From: Channallabes apus
Taxonomy: Eukaryota; Chordata; Actinopteri; Siluriformes; Clariidae
Direction of reading: 5' to 3'
DNA length: 64,000 nt
Assembly (NCBI GenBank): GCA_030522415.1
Contig: CM060104.1
Location: forward strand, 16,069,229 to 16,133,228
The notes beneath the pieces are model-generated. The model was not told where the DNA came from, searched no databases, and worked only from the letters and a program-made list of their open reading frames with translations. Below are positions 9,617 to 22,384 of the stretch, one piece after another (the first letter of the stretch is position 1; each line of letters opens with the position of its first letter). Position numbers and translations under genes: made by a program.

Positions 9617-12544
9617 TCGAGCTACACACGTCAGTCCTGAGCTGCCAGTGATCCAGACTCCCTCTGCCCTCCGGACCTGTCTGATCCATCCTGGTGCCCT
9701 GTTTCTGGTTGGAGGTCTCGTCGCATGGACGCCCCGTGTGTCTCTTTGGGATGCGTCTGGTGTCTGGGGATGATTCTATCTACTTAGAAGATGGTTCTGG
9801 CCTCGACTGGTGTTGTCAGCTGTTTCTCTGAGGACTTGACAATTCGATAGTTCAGGACTGGAACTTTCTACAAGTCTATCTGAGTCTCCAATAACTACCT
9901 GGACTCCATTTTAACATCAATTAACATCAACTATTATAGCTGAACCTAACACTTAACACTGTATAAATGCAGATCATTTCCTGCTATCTGTTTCACCCAG
10001 ATGAGGATGGGTTCCCTGTTGAGTCTGGTTCCTCTCAAGGTTTCTTCCTATTACCATCTCAGGGAGTTTTTCCTTGCCACCTTCGCCCTCGGGCTTGCTC
10101 ACCAGGGACTATCTGACCATTTAGATTCATACACATTCCATACAAATTTAAATAATTCTTTTGATTGTGTAAAGCTGTTTTGAGACAATGTCAATTGTTA
10201 AAAGCGCTATACAAATAAAAATTAATTAAATTGAATTCATCTGAAGTCTCGAGAATCACAGCTGCTAACGCTGCACATAGACCTAAACGTGGTTAAGGGC
10301 ATTACTCTCTGGGAGGCTCAGGTTTTTGTTTTGTGTGACAGCACACACACACTACCAGTCCCATAGTCATATAACCACTTTACTCGATTCTGAGCATTTT
10401 TGAACCTGTAACTAGTGACACAGTTCGGGCCTAATATACAGAGCTCCAACAATCCAGAGGCTGAAATCAAGTCAGTGAATATAAAAATCAAGAACCGGCC
10501 AAAATGTAATGTGTTACACTAGTCAGATGTATATCGAACTGTTTTATCTACATCTAGTCTTTCAAACACGTTCTTCTTATTTGTTTAAATCAACAGTGAC
10601 AGGGAGGACATGAAGATTACTACAACTGACCGTGAATTACAGAACATACCCCCGTTCACGCTTTATTCATCTTTTTTCAAGAAATATTTGACATAAAAGT
10701 TATTTTTGAAAAAAGTTTATTAATAATTCACTTTTTCTAAAACAAGCAAACTTGTTTAAAAACTTGTAAATATCAAACTTGCTCATCAACAACGGTGTGT
10801 TCTGTTCATGTTACACGTCAGGTTCAGGGTGGTCTACTACTCATATGAATTAGAGAGAGTGTTACCTGCTGAACCATATTCCAAGAGGTCAGTTTGTTGA
10901 CCCAATTCTAGCATTTAAGACAGTTAAAGAACATGTAAATTTAAATGAATTATTTTACTATTTAAATTTGATCATTTATAAATTTCTCCCCCCTTGGTAA
11001 TATTTTACAATTTAAGCAATTCTGGTTTGACTTGTCACTTTTTTACATCACTATAAAAACGCAAATACACCCGTCTTTAACATGATTTATATTTTATGCC
11101 TTTTTTCTTAGGCTTGTCTTATCTGTACAGAATATTTGACAAGGATTATTTACACATATACAGCTACACTAGTAATTCACAGGGACCATGGCATCCCCTT
11201 GAAACCCCACTTCATATGGATTTCTCAGGGACTTCATGTGGACTGATGATGATGAATGGTTACCATGAGAATGGTGTTTAATTGTCAAGCCTATTCAAAA
11301 CATTTTATCTAGCACAGACATGTAAAAAAAATGCTGTATGACGTCTACTTTGTGTAAAAGTGCGTTTTCTATATTTAATTACACAAGAGTTTTGGCCGTC
11401 AACGCATTACTGGTTTCGGGAGTGGTTCACTGTGGCTTAATGCAACAACGAGACTTGACGACAACGACGACATTCCCTACACATATTTTAAATATCTAAC
11501 AGCACAGCTCGACGGAAACAGTCACCTGTGATTAATGGAGCTCTTGTACTGTAGGCTAACGTTTATTACTCTGAAACAAATGGCGCCGGTGTGATATGGC
11601 TCAACTCATTAAGCTCAGGCTGTAAAATGAACAAAATTAAAATGTGTGTAAATTTTACTTTCAAAACATTTCCTACATCACAACCCCATCTACGCTAACA
11701 GGTGCAATTGAATATAATGCATACACTTTGATAAGAATGTACTTTCATGTAACTTGATTAAAGTGGAACCTGTTTATTGACAGATATGTTAGTAGTGCAC
11801 CATTACAATGTTACGAACACAAGCGCTGTATATTTTTATGTAGTGAGTTCAGTGCTATTAATATGAGACTGAAGGCCTTATGGTTAAATCACTTGCTTTT
11901 GTGTGGGTAGGACGCTAAAGACATCACTTACTGTTAAACAACCCTTGTGAAAATGTGAACAGCTGATTGGTGTTTATCAGCATCATTAAAAAAATCTGCT
12001 TATTGTCTGCATTTGTCCCACCAAACCAGGTCTGACCCGTCAAGGCATAAAAATGACGAGTACATCCTCCACTAGACCACTCTTAAGGTGTGCTGGGATA
12101 TCCAGCACCAAGATGTTGGGAACATATCATTTAAGACCTGTAAGTTCTGTGGAAGGACCTCCGGAGAATTTGAGGGACAAATCAACACCTTGATCACGGT
12201 CACATTCCTCAAATCATCCTAATAACGTTTTGTAGAATGTTTTGTAGAATCTTCCATTGTTCCGTGGTTCAGGCCTGATGCTCACATGTGCTCTATGTGG
12301 TGGACAGATGTTGAGACTCTTACTGGACAGTGGACATGCATCTCCATACCCTACAATCTGCGATGCACTGTGTTCTGACACCTTTCTATCAACAGTAACC
12401 TTTTCAGCAAGTTGTGCTACAGTAGTTCTTCAGTTAGACCAGAGCAAACAGGTTAGCCTACAGTCTCCACGTGCATCTCTCCTTGGACCACTTTTGTAAG
12501 TTTCTAAGCACTACACATCAGGAAAACCCAAAAAAAGACCTGCT

Positions 12545-12775
12545 AAGGGCAGTGGTAGCTCAGAGGGACTAGGCACAAAGTTACTGATCAGAAAGTCGAG
12601 CCCCAGATCTACCAGGTTGCTATTGTTGGGCCCTTGAGCAAGGCCTTTAACGCTGTCTGCTTCAGATGCGCTGTATCATGGCTGACCCTGCGCTCTGACC
12701 CCAGTTACGCTTGGTTATCCGAAGAAATAATTTCACTGTTCAGTAATGTATATGTGACAAATAATGACTTTATCC
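12545..12775 (+). repeat. tRNA-derived SINE (type C)
   Basis: The head ggcagtggtagctcagaggg is tRNA-like. The body has gggcccttgagcaaggcctt, gctgtatcatggctgaccct and gcgctctgacccc. The tail is atttcactgttcagtaatgt then atatgtgacaaataatgac. This is a common teleost SINE layout unrelated to types A and B. Confidence 0.7.
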
Positions 12776-12879
12776 TAAAGTCCTTGGGCATGCAAAACTT
12801 CCCACACTTCCAAAACTTTCTGCATCTAACACATCAAGTTTAAGAACTGACTTCACTTTCTGCCTGCAACAGCTGGGTC

Positions 12880-13150
12880 CATAAGTATTCGGGCATCCCT
12901 TGTTTTTCTAAATACACAACATTTTATATAGCCAAGTCACGAACACAGAGTCTACGATCAAGAGAGGCTGGAGTAGAACTTTGGTAGAAAACATCTGAAA
13001 ACACCTGCTCAGCTCTAGAACAAGATTCTTCAGACAGATGAGACCAAGATTAACTTGTTCCCGAATGACACGGAAGAGAAGGGGAAGATGAGGAAGAGAA
13101 ACATGAAGAAGAAGCTGTACTCCACAGTACAGAAGGATTAAACCAACCCA
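12880..13150 (+). repeat. Degraded Tc1-like element
   Basis: A ggtccataagtattcgggca terminal-repeat-like start is followed downstream by cagatgagaccaagatt, which encodes the T-D-E-T-K-I block at the first catalytic Asp of Tc1 transposases. No open frame survives. Confidence 0.5.
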
Positions 13151-15625
13151 AGAGCTTCTTAAAGCAAATAAAAAAGGTTCAACCCAATAAAAAGTATTTT
13201 GTAATGAACGTCTGATTTTTGACTAATGTTGATTTCTCCTTCTTCGCTTCTGTACCCTCTGTTCAAACAGATCAGACTTCAAAGCACTGCCTTTCACATC
13301 AATAGTACAGTCAGTCAACGCAGTCATGCTCACATTCGTACATACAGGCAACACAACAGCCAATGCAAAAGCAAAACTTAAGTAAAGTATAGTAAATTAT
13401 AATCAGGCTGAAAAAAGAGAAGGTTAAATCATGCCTTCACCTGATTATTAACTATTCACAAATCTCAAAGCTGCTTACTGAATTATCAAAACAGAAAATA
13501 ATTTGCAGTGAAAGATTTTTATTTATTCCGCTTAGACTGATTTTCAACTTTCGATGTGAGCAAGTGTGATCTACTGTACAGCTAATGACAGATGTTTATT
13601 ATTGCTATCCGAGTCTGCCTTGCAGAACCTGAAGGACTGAGGCTATGCTTGAATATGCCGCACACTTTTCTTTGGAATTTCACTTTAATGTAACCGACAC
13701 TCCTCTGAACAAATCCTTTTTTCTTTCTTTTAAACTAGCCCACACAGGATAAACAGCAATACAGTATAATGCGACTAAAATACAGGAGATTTATTATGTG
13801 AACTTAGAAGTGATTAACAGCAGTTGGATTAGTTTACGTAATTCATTTGATGACATTTAAGCCAAAAAAGGAAACGTGTTACTAAGCAATATGAACTAAA
13901 ACAAGCAGTTGGTATGGAGAGATTGTACATGCGCTCAGTGGAAGGCCACGGTGAACGTCACAATCAGATCGATGTTACTCTGATAAAGTGATGCTTGGGG
14001 TCACATCAGGGGTCACATCAGCTGAGAAAAATATAAATATAACCTACAGACTTTAATAACAGAAAGAACAAAAAAAAAGACATGAAGTGGAACCAACAGC
14101 AAGAAACTGATGTTCATTTCTCACTTGACATAATCAAGCTTGTGATCTAAACAAACCGCTCTATCTCTGCAGTGCGAGCTCACAAAGCTTAAATATTTAA
14201 TAAAGTATTGCATGACAAGCATTGATTTGGAATCGCTTTGAGTCACTGTCGAGTGGTGTAAAGGCTGTGTTCGTTTGTTTTTTTAACGCAACTGTGACTA
14301 CAGCTCGCAGCAAGAAAGGCTTACACTGGAGTTTGTTTACAAATCAACAGTCCATGTCAACACACAGACAAAACCTGTAAGATGTAGCGGAGACATGATG
14401 AATGTAGGGTTGGCGAGAGTTCAGTGCCAAGATTAAAGTTGCAGATATGCAAACTGATTATGTTTTTTATGTGCCACTTTCTGGTCATACAGTGATGGCA
14501 GGGGGGGAAAGTAGCTGTTACATAGGCAGGCAAACATACGGTAGCTTTGGGACATTTTTTTCCAGCAGCGTGGATTAAGTTCTCAAGTCAAGAGCTTAGA
14601 ATTTACACAATGATCCAAGAGGAAATGATTACATTACACAGCTCACCAGGATTATACAAATGTGAGATCTTAAATTTGTATATTTAAATTTGCACCCTTA
14701 AATGTAATAAATAATAATAATTTACATATTCTGTACATGTAAATTAGGGATGTTAATCATTAACCAAATAAAAATATTAACCTTAAAGATTTATTCAGAT
14801 AAATAAACAGAATATTCATAAAAATGACGAGTGCATCCTTCTATAAAACATATAGAAGACTTCACTAAAACTTTCTTTAAAACAACCATCATGGCTGACA
14901 CAGAGCCAACTCGCGCAAACAAAGAAAGAAAGACGCAAAGTTTTTACGGAATCTGCCAATAAAACTTATTTGGGTTTCAAACATCTTGGTTCCTTTGACG
15001 CCTTGTCATGTGATATTGTATTTGCTTACTCATTAATGTTTATTAATGTCTACCATAGACGCATGTATACAGGATCAGTCTTGTCCATGTTTAATTATTT
15101 CAATGTTTATACAACAAAATGTATTTGCTATAGTGACTATTTTTTAGAACCATGTATGGTCTGTGTCAATCTTTAACGATAATGCTTGTTTTGCATAATA
15201 ATGCTCGATATCTCACATATCTATTAGCTTGTACATCACAAGAAGAGACACATAGTTCATATCTTGAAAAGTAAAAGGTATTAGTGTTCTGGAAAGTAAA
15301 TAGCCAATCAGACTTTCTTCTGTTAGGCTGCACAAAGTCGAGCAAACAGTGTTGCTAAATTGGGTGTTTCTCTTTAACTTTTCGCTGTGGACTACATGTA
15401 CTTCTTATCACCTTAGACGGGAAAATGAGTCTTAGGCTAGTAATAAATAGAGGGCTAACATCAGTGAAAAAATGTATGTGCTTAAATAAATTTGCTACAG
15501 TAAGAGTTACTATAGTACTACTATTACTGTATACTAGTACAGATATTATTTGCAGGGCGCCAGCTTTAACAATGACAAAATGCCTTGCCATGTTGCTGCG
15601 ATGCAATTATATAATTTCAGAAATT

Positions 15626-15712
15626 CAATTAAATTCTGTTTTATTTATATAGCACTTTTAATAATGGTCATTGTCACAAAGCAGCTTTACTGGATAAATA
15701 AGGAAAAAACTT
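15626..15712 (-). repeat. L2 LINE 3' terminal fragment
   Basis: Minus strand: gtaaagctgctttgtgacaa, then aagtgctatataaataaaac, then aatttaattgaatt. It is the same terminus as at 10165-10237. Confidence 0.8.
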
Positions 15713-16330
15713 TTTAAAACATTTAAATTATCAAAATATATTCAGTAAGTAAGTCACCAACCACTATTTCTGACGTCCTGAGTGACGCACACACTCCTCC
15801 CTGGCACAACATGCTGCTAACGTTGTATACATGCGCTTAGCCTAATTACTAAAGTAGGCCCATTTCCTGTTTACAGAATAAAATCTGTCCTTAATAAAAT
15901 ACTAGTTTTCTTGCTTATTTCAGTCATTTATAAGTGTCTTTACAATGAACTGCGTATTATTTTCCATAACCTAGGTGATGATAAGCAAGCTCATATGGTT
16001 ATGAGACATCTTAAGTTTTCTCATGACTATTTAAATATCACTCCTCTTGTCATGTAATGATCTGCTGTGCACGATGTAATGATAACAATGCCTTCCTGCC
16101 CTTGCAATTGCTAAAGTGCCCCTTGAAGAACTTCAAAAATGCCTTTGTGCCCCTGCTATTTGAAGGACATTCAACGCAATTAGTGCAGTGTCTCTTGGGA
16201 CATGAAGCTTACACCCTGTATTTGTCTGGTTGTTGTTTTTTATCAGACTGGGCACGCTTTCAAAGAGGCCTAGCCATTATTATATCGTCATCCGGCAACC
16301 CAGAACAAGCAAAAAATAAGAAAATATATA

Positions 16331-17940
16331 CAGTGGTGTGAAAAACTATTTGCCCCCCTCCTGATTTCTTATTCTTTTGCATGTTTGTCACACAAAATGT
16401 TTCTGATCATCAAACACACTTAACTATTAGTCAAAGATAACACAAGTAAACACAAAATGCAGTTTTTAAATGAGGGGTTTTATTATTTAGGGAGAAAAAA
16501 AATCCAAACCTACATGGCCCTGTGTGAAAAAGTAATTGCCCCTGAACCTAATAACTGGTTGGGCCACCCTTAGCAGCAATAACTGCAATCAAGCGTTTGC
16601 GATAACTTGCAACGAGTCTTTTACAGCGCTCTGGAGGAATTTTGGCCCACTCATCTTTGCAGAATTGTTGTAATTCAGCTTTATTTGAGGGTTTTCTAGC
16701 ATGAACCGCCTTTTTAAGGTCATGCCACAACATCTCAATAGGATTCAGGTCAGGACTTTGACTAGGCCACTCCAAAGTCTTCATTTTGTTTTTCTTCAGC
16801 CATTCAGAGGTGGATTTGCTGGTGTGTTTTGGGTCATTGTCCTGCTGCAGCACCCTAGATCGCTTCAGCTTGAGTTGACGAACAGATGGCCGGACATTCT
16901 CCTTCAGGATTTTTTGGTAGACAGTAGAATTCTTGGTTCCATCTATCACAGCAAGCCTTCCAGGTCCTGAAGCAGCAAAACAACCCCAGACCATCACACT
17001 ACCACCACCATATTTTACTGTTGGTATGATGTTCTTTTTCTGAAATGCTGTGTTACTTTTACGCCAGATGTAACGGGACACGAACCTTCCAAAAAGTTCA
17101 ACTTTTGCCTCGTCGGTCCACAAGGTATTTTCCCAAAAGTCTTGGCAATCATTGAGATGTTTTTTTGCAAAACTGAGACGAGCCTTAATGTTCTTTTTGC
17201 TTAAAAGTGGTTTGCACCTTGGAAATCTGCCATGCAGGCCGTTTTTGCCCAGTCTCTTTCTTATGGTGGAGTCGTGAACACTGACCTTAATTGAGGCAAG
17301 TGAGGCCTGCAGTTCTTTAGATGTTGTCCTGGGGTCTTTTGTGGCCTCTCGGATGAGTTGTCTCTGCGCTCTTGGGGTAATTTTGGTCGGCCGGCCACTC
17401 CTGGGAAGGTTCACCACTGTTCCATGTTTTTGCCATTTGTGGATAATGGCTCTCACTGTGGTTCTCTGGAGTCCCAAAGCTTTAGAAATGGCTTTATAAC
17501 CTTTACCAGACTCAATTACTTTTGTTCTCATTTGTTCCTGAATTTCTTTGGATCTTGGCATGATGTCTAGCTTTTGAGGTGCTTTTGGTCTACTTCTCTG
17601 TGACAGGTAGCTCCTATTTAAGTGATTTCTTGATTGAAACAGGTGTGGCAGTAATCAGGCCTGGGGGTGACTACAGAAATTGAACTCAGGTGTGATAAAC
17701 CACAGTTACGTTATTTTTTAACAAGGGGGGCAATCACTTTTTCACACAGGGCCATGTAGATTTGGAGTTTTTTTTCTCCCTTAATAACGTAAACCTTCAT
17801 TTAAAAACTGCATTTTGTGTTCAATTATGTTATCTTTGACTAATAGTTAACGGTTTTTGATGAGCAGAAACATTTAAGTGTGACAAACATGCAAAAGAAT
17901 AAGAAATCAGGAAGGGGGCAAATAGTTTTTCACACCACTG
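16331..17940 (-). mobile_element. Complete Tc1-like transposon (1610 bp)
   Basis: Termini CAGTGGTGTGAAAAAC at 16331 and the complement GTTTTTCACACCACTG-type end at 17940 are flanked by TA on both sides (16329-16330 and 17941-17942). Terminal inverted repeats are about 212 bp. Each has an outer and an inner copy of tgtgaaaaa(c/g)tatttgcccc-type direct repeat (16336 and 16523 on the left; 17727-17748 on the right), the IR/DR architecture where transposase binds twice. It encodes an uninterrupted transposase. It lies in SNRK intron 1 and is transcribed in the same direction as SNRK. Confidence 0.97.
16548..17561 (-). CDS. Tc1-like DD34E transposase, apparently intact
   Basis: This 337-aa protein is the length expected for Tc1 transposases. 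The N-terminal paired-like DNA-binding region (two helix-turn-helix units, residues ~1-110) includes the AT-hook-like linker SGRPTK (55-60). The DDE domain has WTDEAKVELFG with Asp150, a Gly-rich YGGGSVMVWGCF box (184-195), Asp241 in QQDNDPKHTSK and Glu276 in SPDLNPIEMLW. Exactly 34 residues separate Asp241 and Glu276. No stop or frameshift is present and the start context is conventional. It cuts and pastes the surrounding element at TA sites. Activity is plausible but unproven; a subtle substitution could still inactivate it. Confidence 0.93.
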   Translation of the reverse strand: MPRSKEIQEQMRTKVIESGKGYKAISKALGLQRTTVRAIIHKWQKHGTVVNLPRSGRPTKITPRAQRQLIREATKDPRTTSKELQASLASIKVSVHDSTIRKRLGKNGLHGRFPRCKPLLSKKNIKARLSFAKKHLNDCQDFWENTLWTDEAKVELFGRFVSRYIWRKSNTAFQKKNIIPTVKYGGGSVMVWGCFAASGPGRLAVIDGTKNSTVYQKILKENVRPSVRQLKLKRSRVLQQDNDPKHTSKSTSEWLKKNKMKTLEWPSQSPDLNPIEMLWHDLKKAVHARKPSNKAELQQFCKDEWAKIPPERCKRLVASYRKRLIAVIAAKGGPTSY

Positions 17941-17950
17941 TATATTTTAA

Positions 17951-18006
17951 TAATGTTGTCGTTGGACTTTTGATTTGCTCCTGTCCAGGGGTCGCCGCAG
18001 GGGATT
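17951..18006 (-). repeat. Type B SINE tail fragment
   Basis: Minus strand: cggcgacccctggacaggag, then a diverged agccgaaag-like stretch, then caacgacaacatt. It matches the tail of the SINE at 3790-3847. Confidence 0.5.
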
Positions 18007-18997
18007 AAACTGCACAAGTTAAAACCCGAATTTGGGAAAAGTTTGGACTTTTTTTTTTTTTACTTTAATAAAATGAAAACTGAAAGAATCCTAAATCCTA
18101 TGAGCCAATATTTTAATCACAATAGAACATCGAGAATTTCATAAATGTTCAAACTAAATTTTACCCTTTCATCCACTGAATGAACTAATTTAAAATTTCA
18201 AGCCTACTACAGGTCTCAAAAAAGTTGGCACCGGGGCAACAAAGGGCTGAAAAAAAAAAAACAAGAAATTTTGAAAAGATTCAGCCAAGGTAATTGACAT
18301 CAGGTCTGCAACATGATTACAGTAGCTATATAAGGGATGTCTTAGAGAGGCAGAGTCTCTCAGAACTAAAGATGAGCAGAGATTCTCCAATCTGTGAAAG
18401 AGTATGTAAAAAAAATCCTGTCATACTTTAAAAACAACGTTGGTATGAGGGTGCATAAGTGCATATAGTATGGGCAGCTTGCATGTTTTAAAAGGCACTA
18501 TGAAGGCTGAAATGTATATAAAAGTTTAAGACTATGTCTATTTCAGGGAAGGCCTGAAAGACAATGTAAAAGCACATACTGCAGCTACAGTATTACAAGA
18601 GTATGGCTTCGTAGTAGAAGGGTCTGGGTGCTGAATTAGCCTGCCAGCAGTCCAGATCTTTCTCCTAAGAAAACATCTGAAGCATCCTTAAACAAGAAAA
18701 TATGTCAAAGCGACCACAAACTCTTCAGCAGCTGGAAAAATGGGACCTAATTCCAACATCGAAACTCCAGAAACTCATAACCTCAATGCTGAGACATCTC
18801 CACACTGTTTTAAAGAGGAGATGCTGCACCATGGTAAACATGCTCCCATCCCAACTTACAGTATTTGAGACCTATATCGGGCATCATCTTTGAAATGAGC
18901 TCATTCAGTGCATGAAATTGTCCATGTTCTATTGTGTGTAAATTATTGGTCCATGGGATTTAAAATTTAGTTTTCCTTATATTCAAATTTCCCGATT

Positions 18998-19135
18998 TTT
19001 CCGAAATTCAGGTTGCAGAACAGGTTTTATGCCGAATGCTCTTCCTGACGCAACCCTCCCACTTTATCTGGGCTTGGGACCAGCACTGCATTCAGTGGCT
19101 GGGGTTTGGGCATTTGGCTGTGAATTGAAAACCCA
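18998..19135 (-). repeat. Type B SINE body fragment
   Basis: Minus strand: ccactgaatgcagtgctggt, cccaagcccagataaagtgg and gagggttgcgtcaggaagag. It matches 3690-3770. Head and tail are lost. Confidence 0.75.
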
Positions 19136-20493
19136 GGCCTTCTGTATAGCAGATGAGAAACTTAACACTGATAATTAAAATAATATATATATTTTAAGTT
19201 TTTGATAAAAAATGCATTAAATATATAATGGCAGTAAAAGTGTATTTCACACTATGATGGTTGAACTTGAACCCCAACCTTTCAATCAGTAACTGTTTGA
19301 GCCACCACTGCCCCATTATCCACCAGCGGGGTTTAACTTGTTTCCTCTTTATCTGAAAGCATGATGCTTTAGTTCTTTAATTAGTCCAGTCTTCTAACCT
19401 TTTTGTTTTTACACTCCGCACATACAGAACTGTTTTAAAAGCATAAATTTTGCGCAAATATTAATCTCTAACAAAGTCATTAGAGATGGGGGGGGGGATT
19501 AATTCAGCTACGTATCGTGATTCTTTTATGTAGCAATTCATATATCGCCATGCTAACTGCCAAATGGATTTATTGTAAAAAATAATAATAATACATTTAT
19601 TTATATATGTTTGCATATGAAATGGTAATATATGTTGCAGTTCCTCTGTAATCCTACAGATGATTCACTTTAAACTATTCACACACTGGCAGGAAGCAGA
19701 GTTCCTGTGTAGTAGGAACAAATTATTCACCAAGTTTGTTTAGAATTGTAACAAAATCCTTATATCAAATAATGATGTTTATAAATACCAATCCAAATCA
19801 GCACCTCAGCATGGTGACATCCTCTCAGATGGTCCCTGGTGATTCCCTTCTCTAACAGTCATGCTTGTCATCACATAGCTGGTGTTCTGTCGAAACATGC
19901 TACTCGCTGATGGAAGCCACAAAAACAATCTTATTTCCCTTCACAACTGTTGGTTTACCTGTTTTTCCAACTTTTATGCGCAACATTATATGTTTCTGTA
20001 CCATATTTCGACAAAAACTCCAGAACAACGCAAACCTGTTATACAGCAGAAATGCATTCTGGGATTCTGCTGAGAGATCCATCAGTGATCTGTCAGGATT
20101 TGAAATCCCTGAAATGCTCCTCTCTCTCCTATGAAACTTCACTGGAACTCTGACGTCAGCGTGACACTCCAGTCTAACTGCTCTCTTACGGCCAGAATAA
20201 TAGAAACACATCAAGACATTGGCACCAGAATGAGTGTAAACAAACCTCAAATATTTCAACATTTGTTTTTCAGACTGGAGGTAGACCTGGTTTAAAACTA
20301 TGTGAACGGACAAAATGTTAAATTTGTGAATGAATTCTAACGTTGACTAAAGGCACTGAGCAGGAAAACATATATATATATAAAACAAAAGGTGGAGCTT
20401 TCGAGTGTGTGATCTTCCTCATTATGTGAACAATCCAGATGATTAAGACAAATCAATGAAATGACATAAAGGAAAGAGCTGATCAAACCAACG

Positions 20494-20525
20494 CGTGTGT
20501 GTGTGTGTGTGTGCGTGTGTGTGTG
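20494..20525. repeat. (GT)n microsatellite
   Basis: A GT tract with one GC interruption, near the SNRK promoter. Confidence 0.9.
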
Positions 20526-21050
20526 CTCTGACAGCAGCGTGGATCTGACATGCAGCTCACAAACAGTGAACACTGTTATACAGTGATACACACCTGGAAA
20601 GAAAATAATCATAACACGACTGCACACACACACACTGAATACCTTTAAGAACATTCCGAGTATTTCTTTCCTCCTGGTGAAGCTGTGACTCGGTCAGGAC
20701 TCGGAGCGGAAAGCGCCGCCTGAAGCTCGCTAGCTAGAACCAGCCGCTTTAGCTACACAGCTAGCCGGATAGCACGCTACGCTACCCACCCTGTACCGCC
20801 GGTGATGCTGAATTTAACACAGCAGATTATTAAACACCAAGCACATTCACGACTTAGCTACACACACACACACACACATCAACACTATCAGCCATATCAG
20901 GTGTTAGCGATAAGAGTCACCACACTGGCTAAACAAGTGCAGAATTACAGTCGGCTAGCAAGATGTAGCGCACATGCTAGCGAAAGCTCGTTAGCTCCTA
21001 ATCCAGTCGCTGAATAAAGCTAACTAGTGTGTGCTTAGTTTTTGACTTAC

Positions 21051-21300
21051 CACTCGCTCCGGGGACATTAAAACCCGCTAAAACGCTGAAACGCGCCCGA
21101 AAGGGAATATTATTTGTTCCACATTTAAAGGCGTTAGACAAAAAAATCCTTGTGAATGGAGCTTAGCGCTGGAGATTTGACTCTAGCGCCGCTCTCTTAC
21201 ATTCACACACACACATATATGTATATATATATATATATACTGTTCCTGCTTTTAGTGTAGCAGCAGCTGTCTGCGCGAGCCGCTCTCCTCCCTCAACAGC
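21051..21300 (-). other. snrk: Probable SNRK non-coding exon 1 in a CpG-rich promoter
   Basis: On the minus strand a consensus donor, gagtg followed by gtaagt, lies at 21055-21045. It sits inside a CpG-rich stretch (about 20690-21350) that stands out from the AT-rich surroundings. It has no coding potential. It is correctly placed and oriented to join the acceptor at 6421, giving an intron of about 14.6 kb. The transcription start is not defined; an alternating AT tract at about 21213-21240 and CG-rich DNA on either side leave the 5' end uncertain. The assignment to SNRK rests on orientation, donor quality and known divergence from POMGNT2. Confidence 0.6.
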
Positions 21301-21334
21301 TGCAGCGCGCCCTACTGGGGATGCGCAATACCCA

Positions 21335-21342
21335 TGACGTCA
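21335..21342. promoter_or_regulatory. Consensus cAMP-response element in the SNRK promoter
   Basis: The perfect palindrome TGACGTCA, the full CRE/ATF site, lies just upstream of the inferred SNRK first exon in the CpG-rich region. Full CREs near a CpG-island start are often functional, but binding here is inferred. Confidence 0.45.
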
Positions 21343-21606
21343 CAGCGACGTAGGCACTAGGAGGGTTCATTAACCGAGCCATCCAGTGGAATGAACCTCA
21401 TTGAGCGCCTCGACTGGGGAGTAGAGTGTAGGAGACTAGACGGTGAACTCAGTTGACTAGTCTTGTTTGTCGAATTGTCTCTTTTTGTAATCGAGACTGC
21501 AGCTGGATCCAGGCAGGTCTGCCCTTGCAGGGCATCTGGCCACTACAACTGATCCCAACACTGCACAGTCTTCTCAAGTTCTCCTACATCACCACATTGC
21601 TGTGCA

Positions 21607-21865
21607 TCTTATTTAAACCATTAATTCATCTTCTATACCACTTATCATACACACACACACCATGCAATTTCGGAATGCTAATTGACCTAATCTGCATGTC
21701 ATTGGAATGTGGCAGCAGGAAATCTGAGTACCAAAAGGAAACCCACCAAATGCAGGGAGAACATGCAAACTCCACACACTCAACCCAGAGGTTAGAATCA
21801 AACCCCAGGACCCTGGAAGTGCAAGGTCATAGTGCTAACCACTATTCCACCAAGCCACCTTTATT
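21607..21865 (-). repeat. Type A SINE with internal deletion
   Basis: Minus strand: ggtggcttggtggaatagtg head, cacttccagggtcctggggt, ggagtttgcatgttctccct, then a tail near gtggtatagaagatgaat. The central block (ggattggcacc...ctccagg) is missing. Confidence 0.75.
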
Positions 21866-22384
21866 TAAGAAAATGATACTCATTTAACAAGAGATAAAAA
21901 AAAAGAAGACATACCTTCCTCATGAAAAATAAATAAATAAATAAATAAAAGATCCAGATTAGTCTGATCAGCTTCCTGATTCCAAAACATCAAGTCATGG
22001 ACTGATCACTAAAGAAACAAGGAAGATGAAAAAGCCTGACAAGCTCAACCTGTATTTCACCAACTGTTTGGGCAAATCTTGATTGAACAACAGAACAAAC
22101 CCCACTCTGCAATGTTGCTCTCTTTTAACACCTCTGGCTCGCTGCAACTGACCATCGTTCAAGGTACAAGGAAGACATGCATCAAGATTCTTCTCTGTTC
22201 CCAATTGGTGAAACGTGTTTACCCTGGGTTTCCGTACTGGCTGTTTTCAAATGAAGGCTAAATATCTTCACAAGTTAATGTAAATGTACACTTCTGAGAT
22301 CTGGAGTTGTCTGGCTGCCTAGACCTCTGGTGTGACTGGTGCACAGAGGTTCTGCTTCTCATAATACCTAAAAGACAACATCTA

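Larger units (their letters stand above)
7140..10237 (+). mobile_element. L2-clade LINE, 5'-truncated, with 3' UTR and tail
   Basis: The reverse transcriptase region runs to the stop at 9242. A 1-kb 3' UTR follows with gagtctggttcctctcaagg and tctcagggagtttttccttgcc, ending agcgctatacaaataaaaat near an ATTGAATT tail. This end is typical of teleost L2/Maui-like LINEs. The endonuclease domain is not recognisable upstream, so the copy is probably truncated. It lies antisense to SNRK transcription in intron 1. Confidence 0.88.
6421..21050 (-). other. snrk: SNRK intron 1 (about 14.6 kb)
   Basis: This intron is bounded by the donor gtaagt at 21050 and the acceptor ending at 6421. It carries an L2 LINE, a complete Tc1-like transposon, remnants of at least one older Tc1 element and several SINE pieces, each listed separately. 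Assigned stretches apart, 10238-12540, 13160-15620, 15713-16330, 18010-18990 and 19140-20690 are AT-rich single-copy-looking DNA with only short random ORFs. I see no gene in them. Confidence 0.6.
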
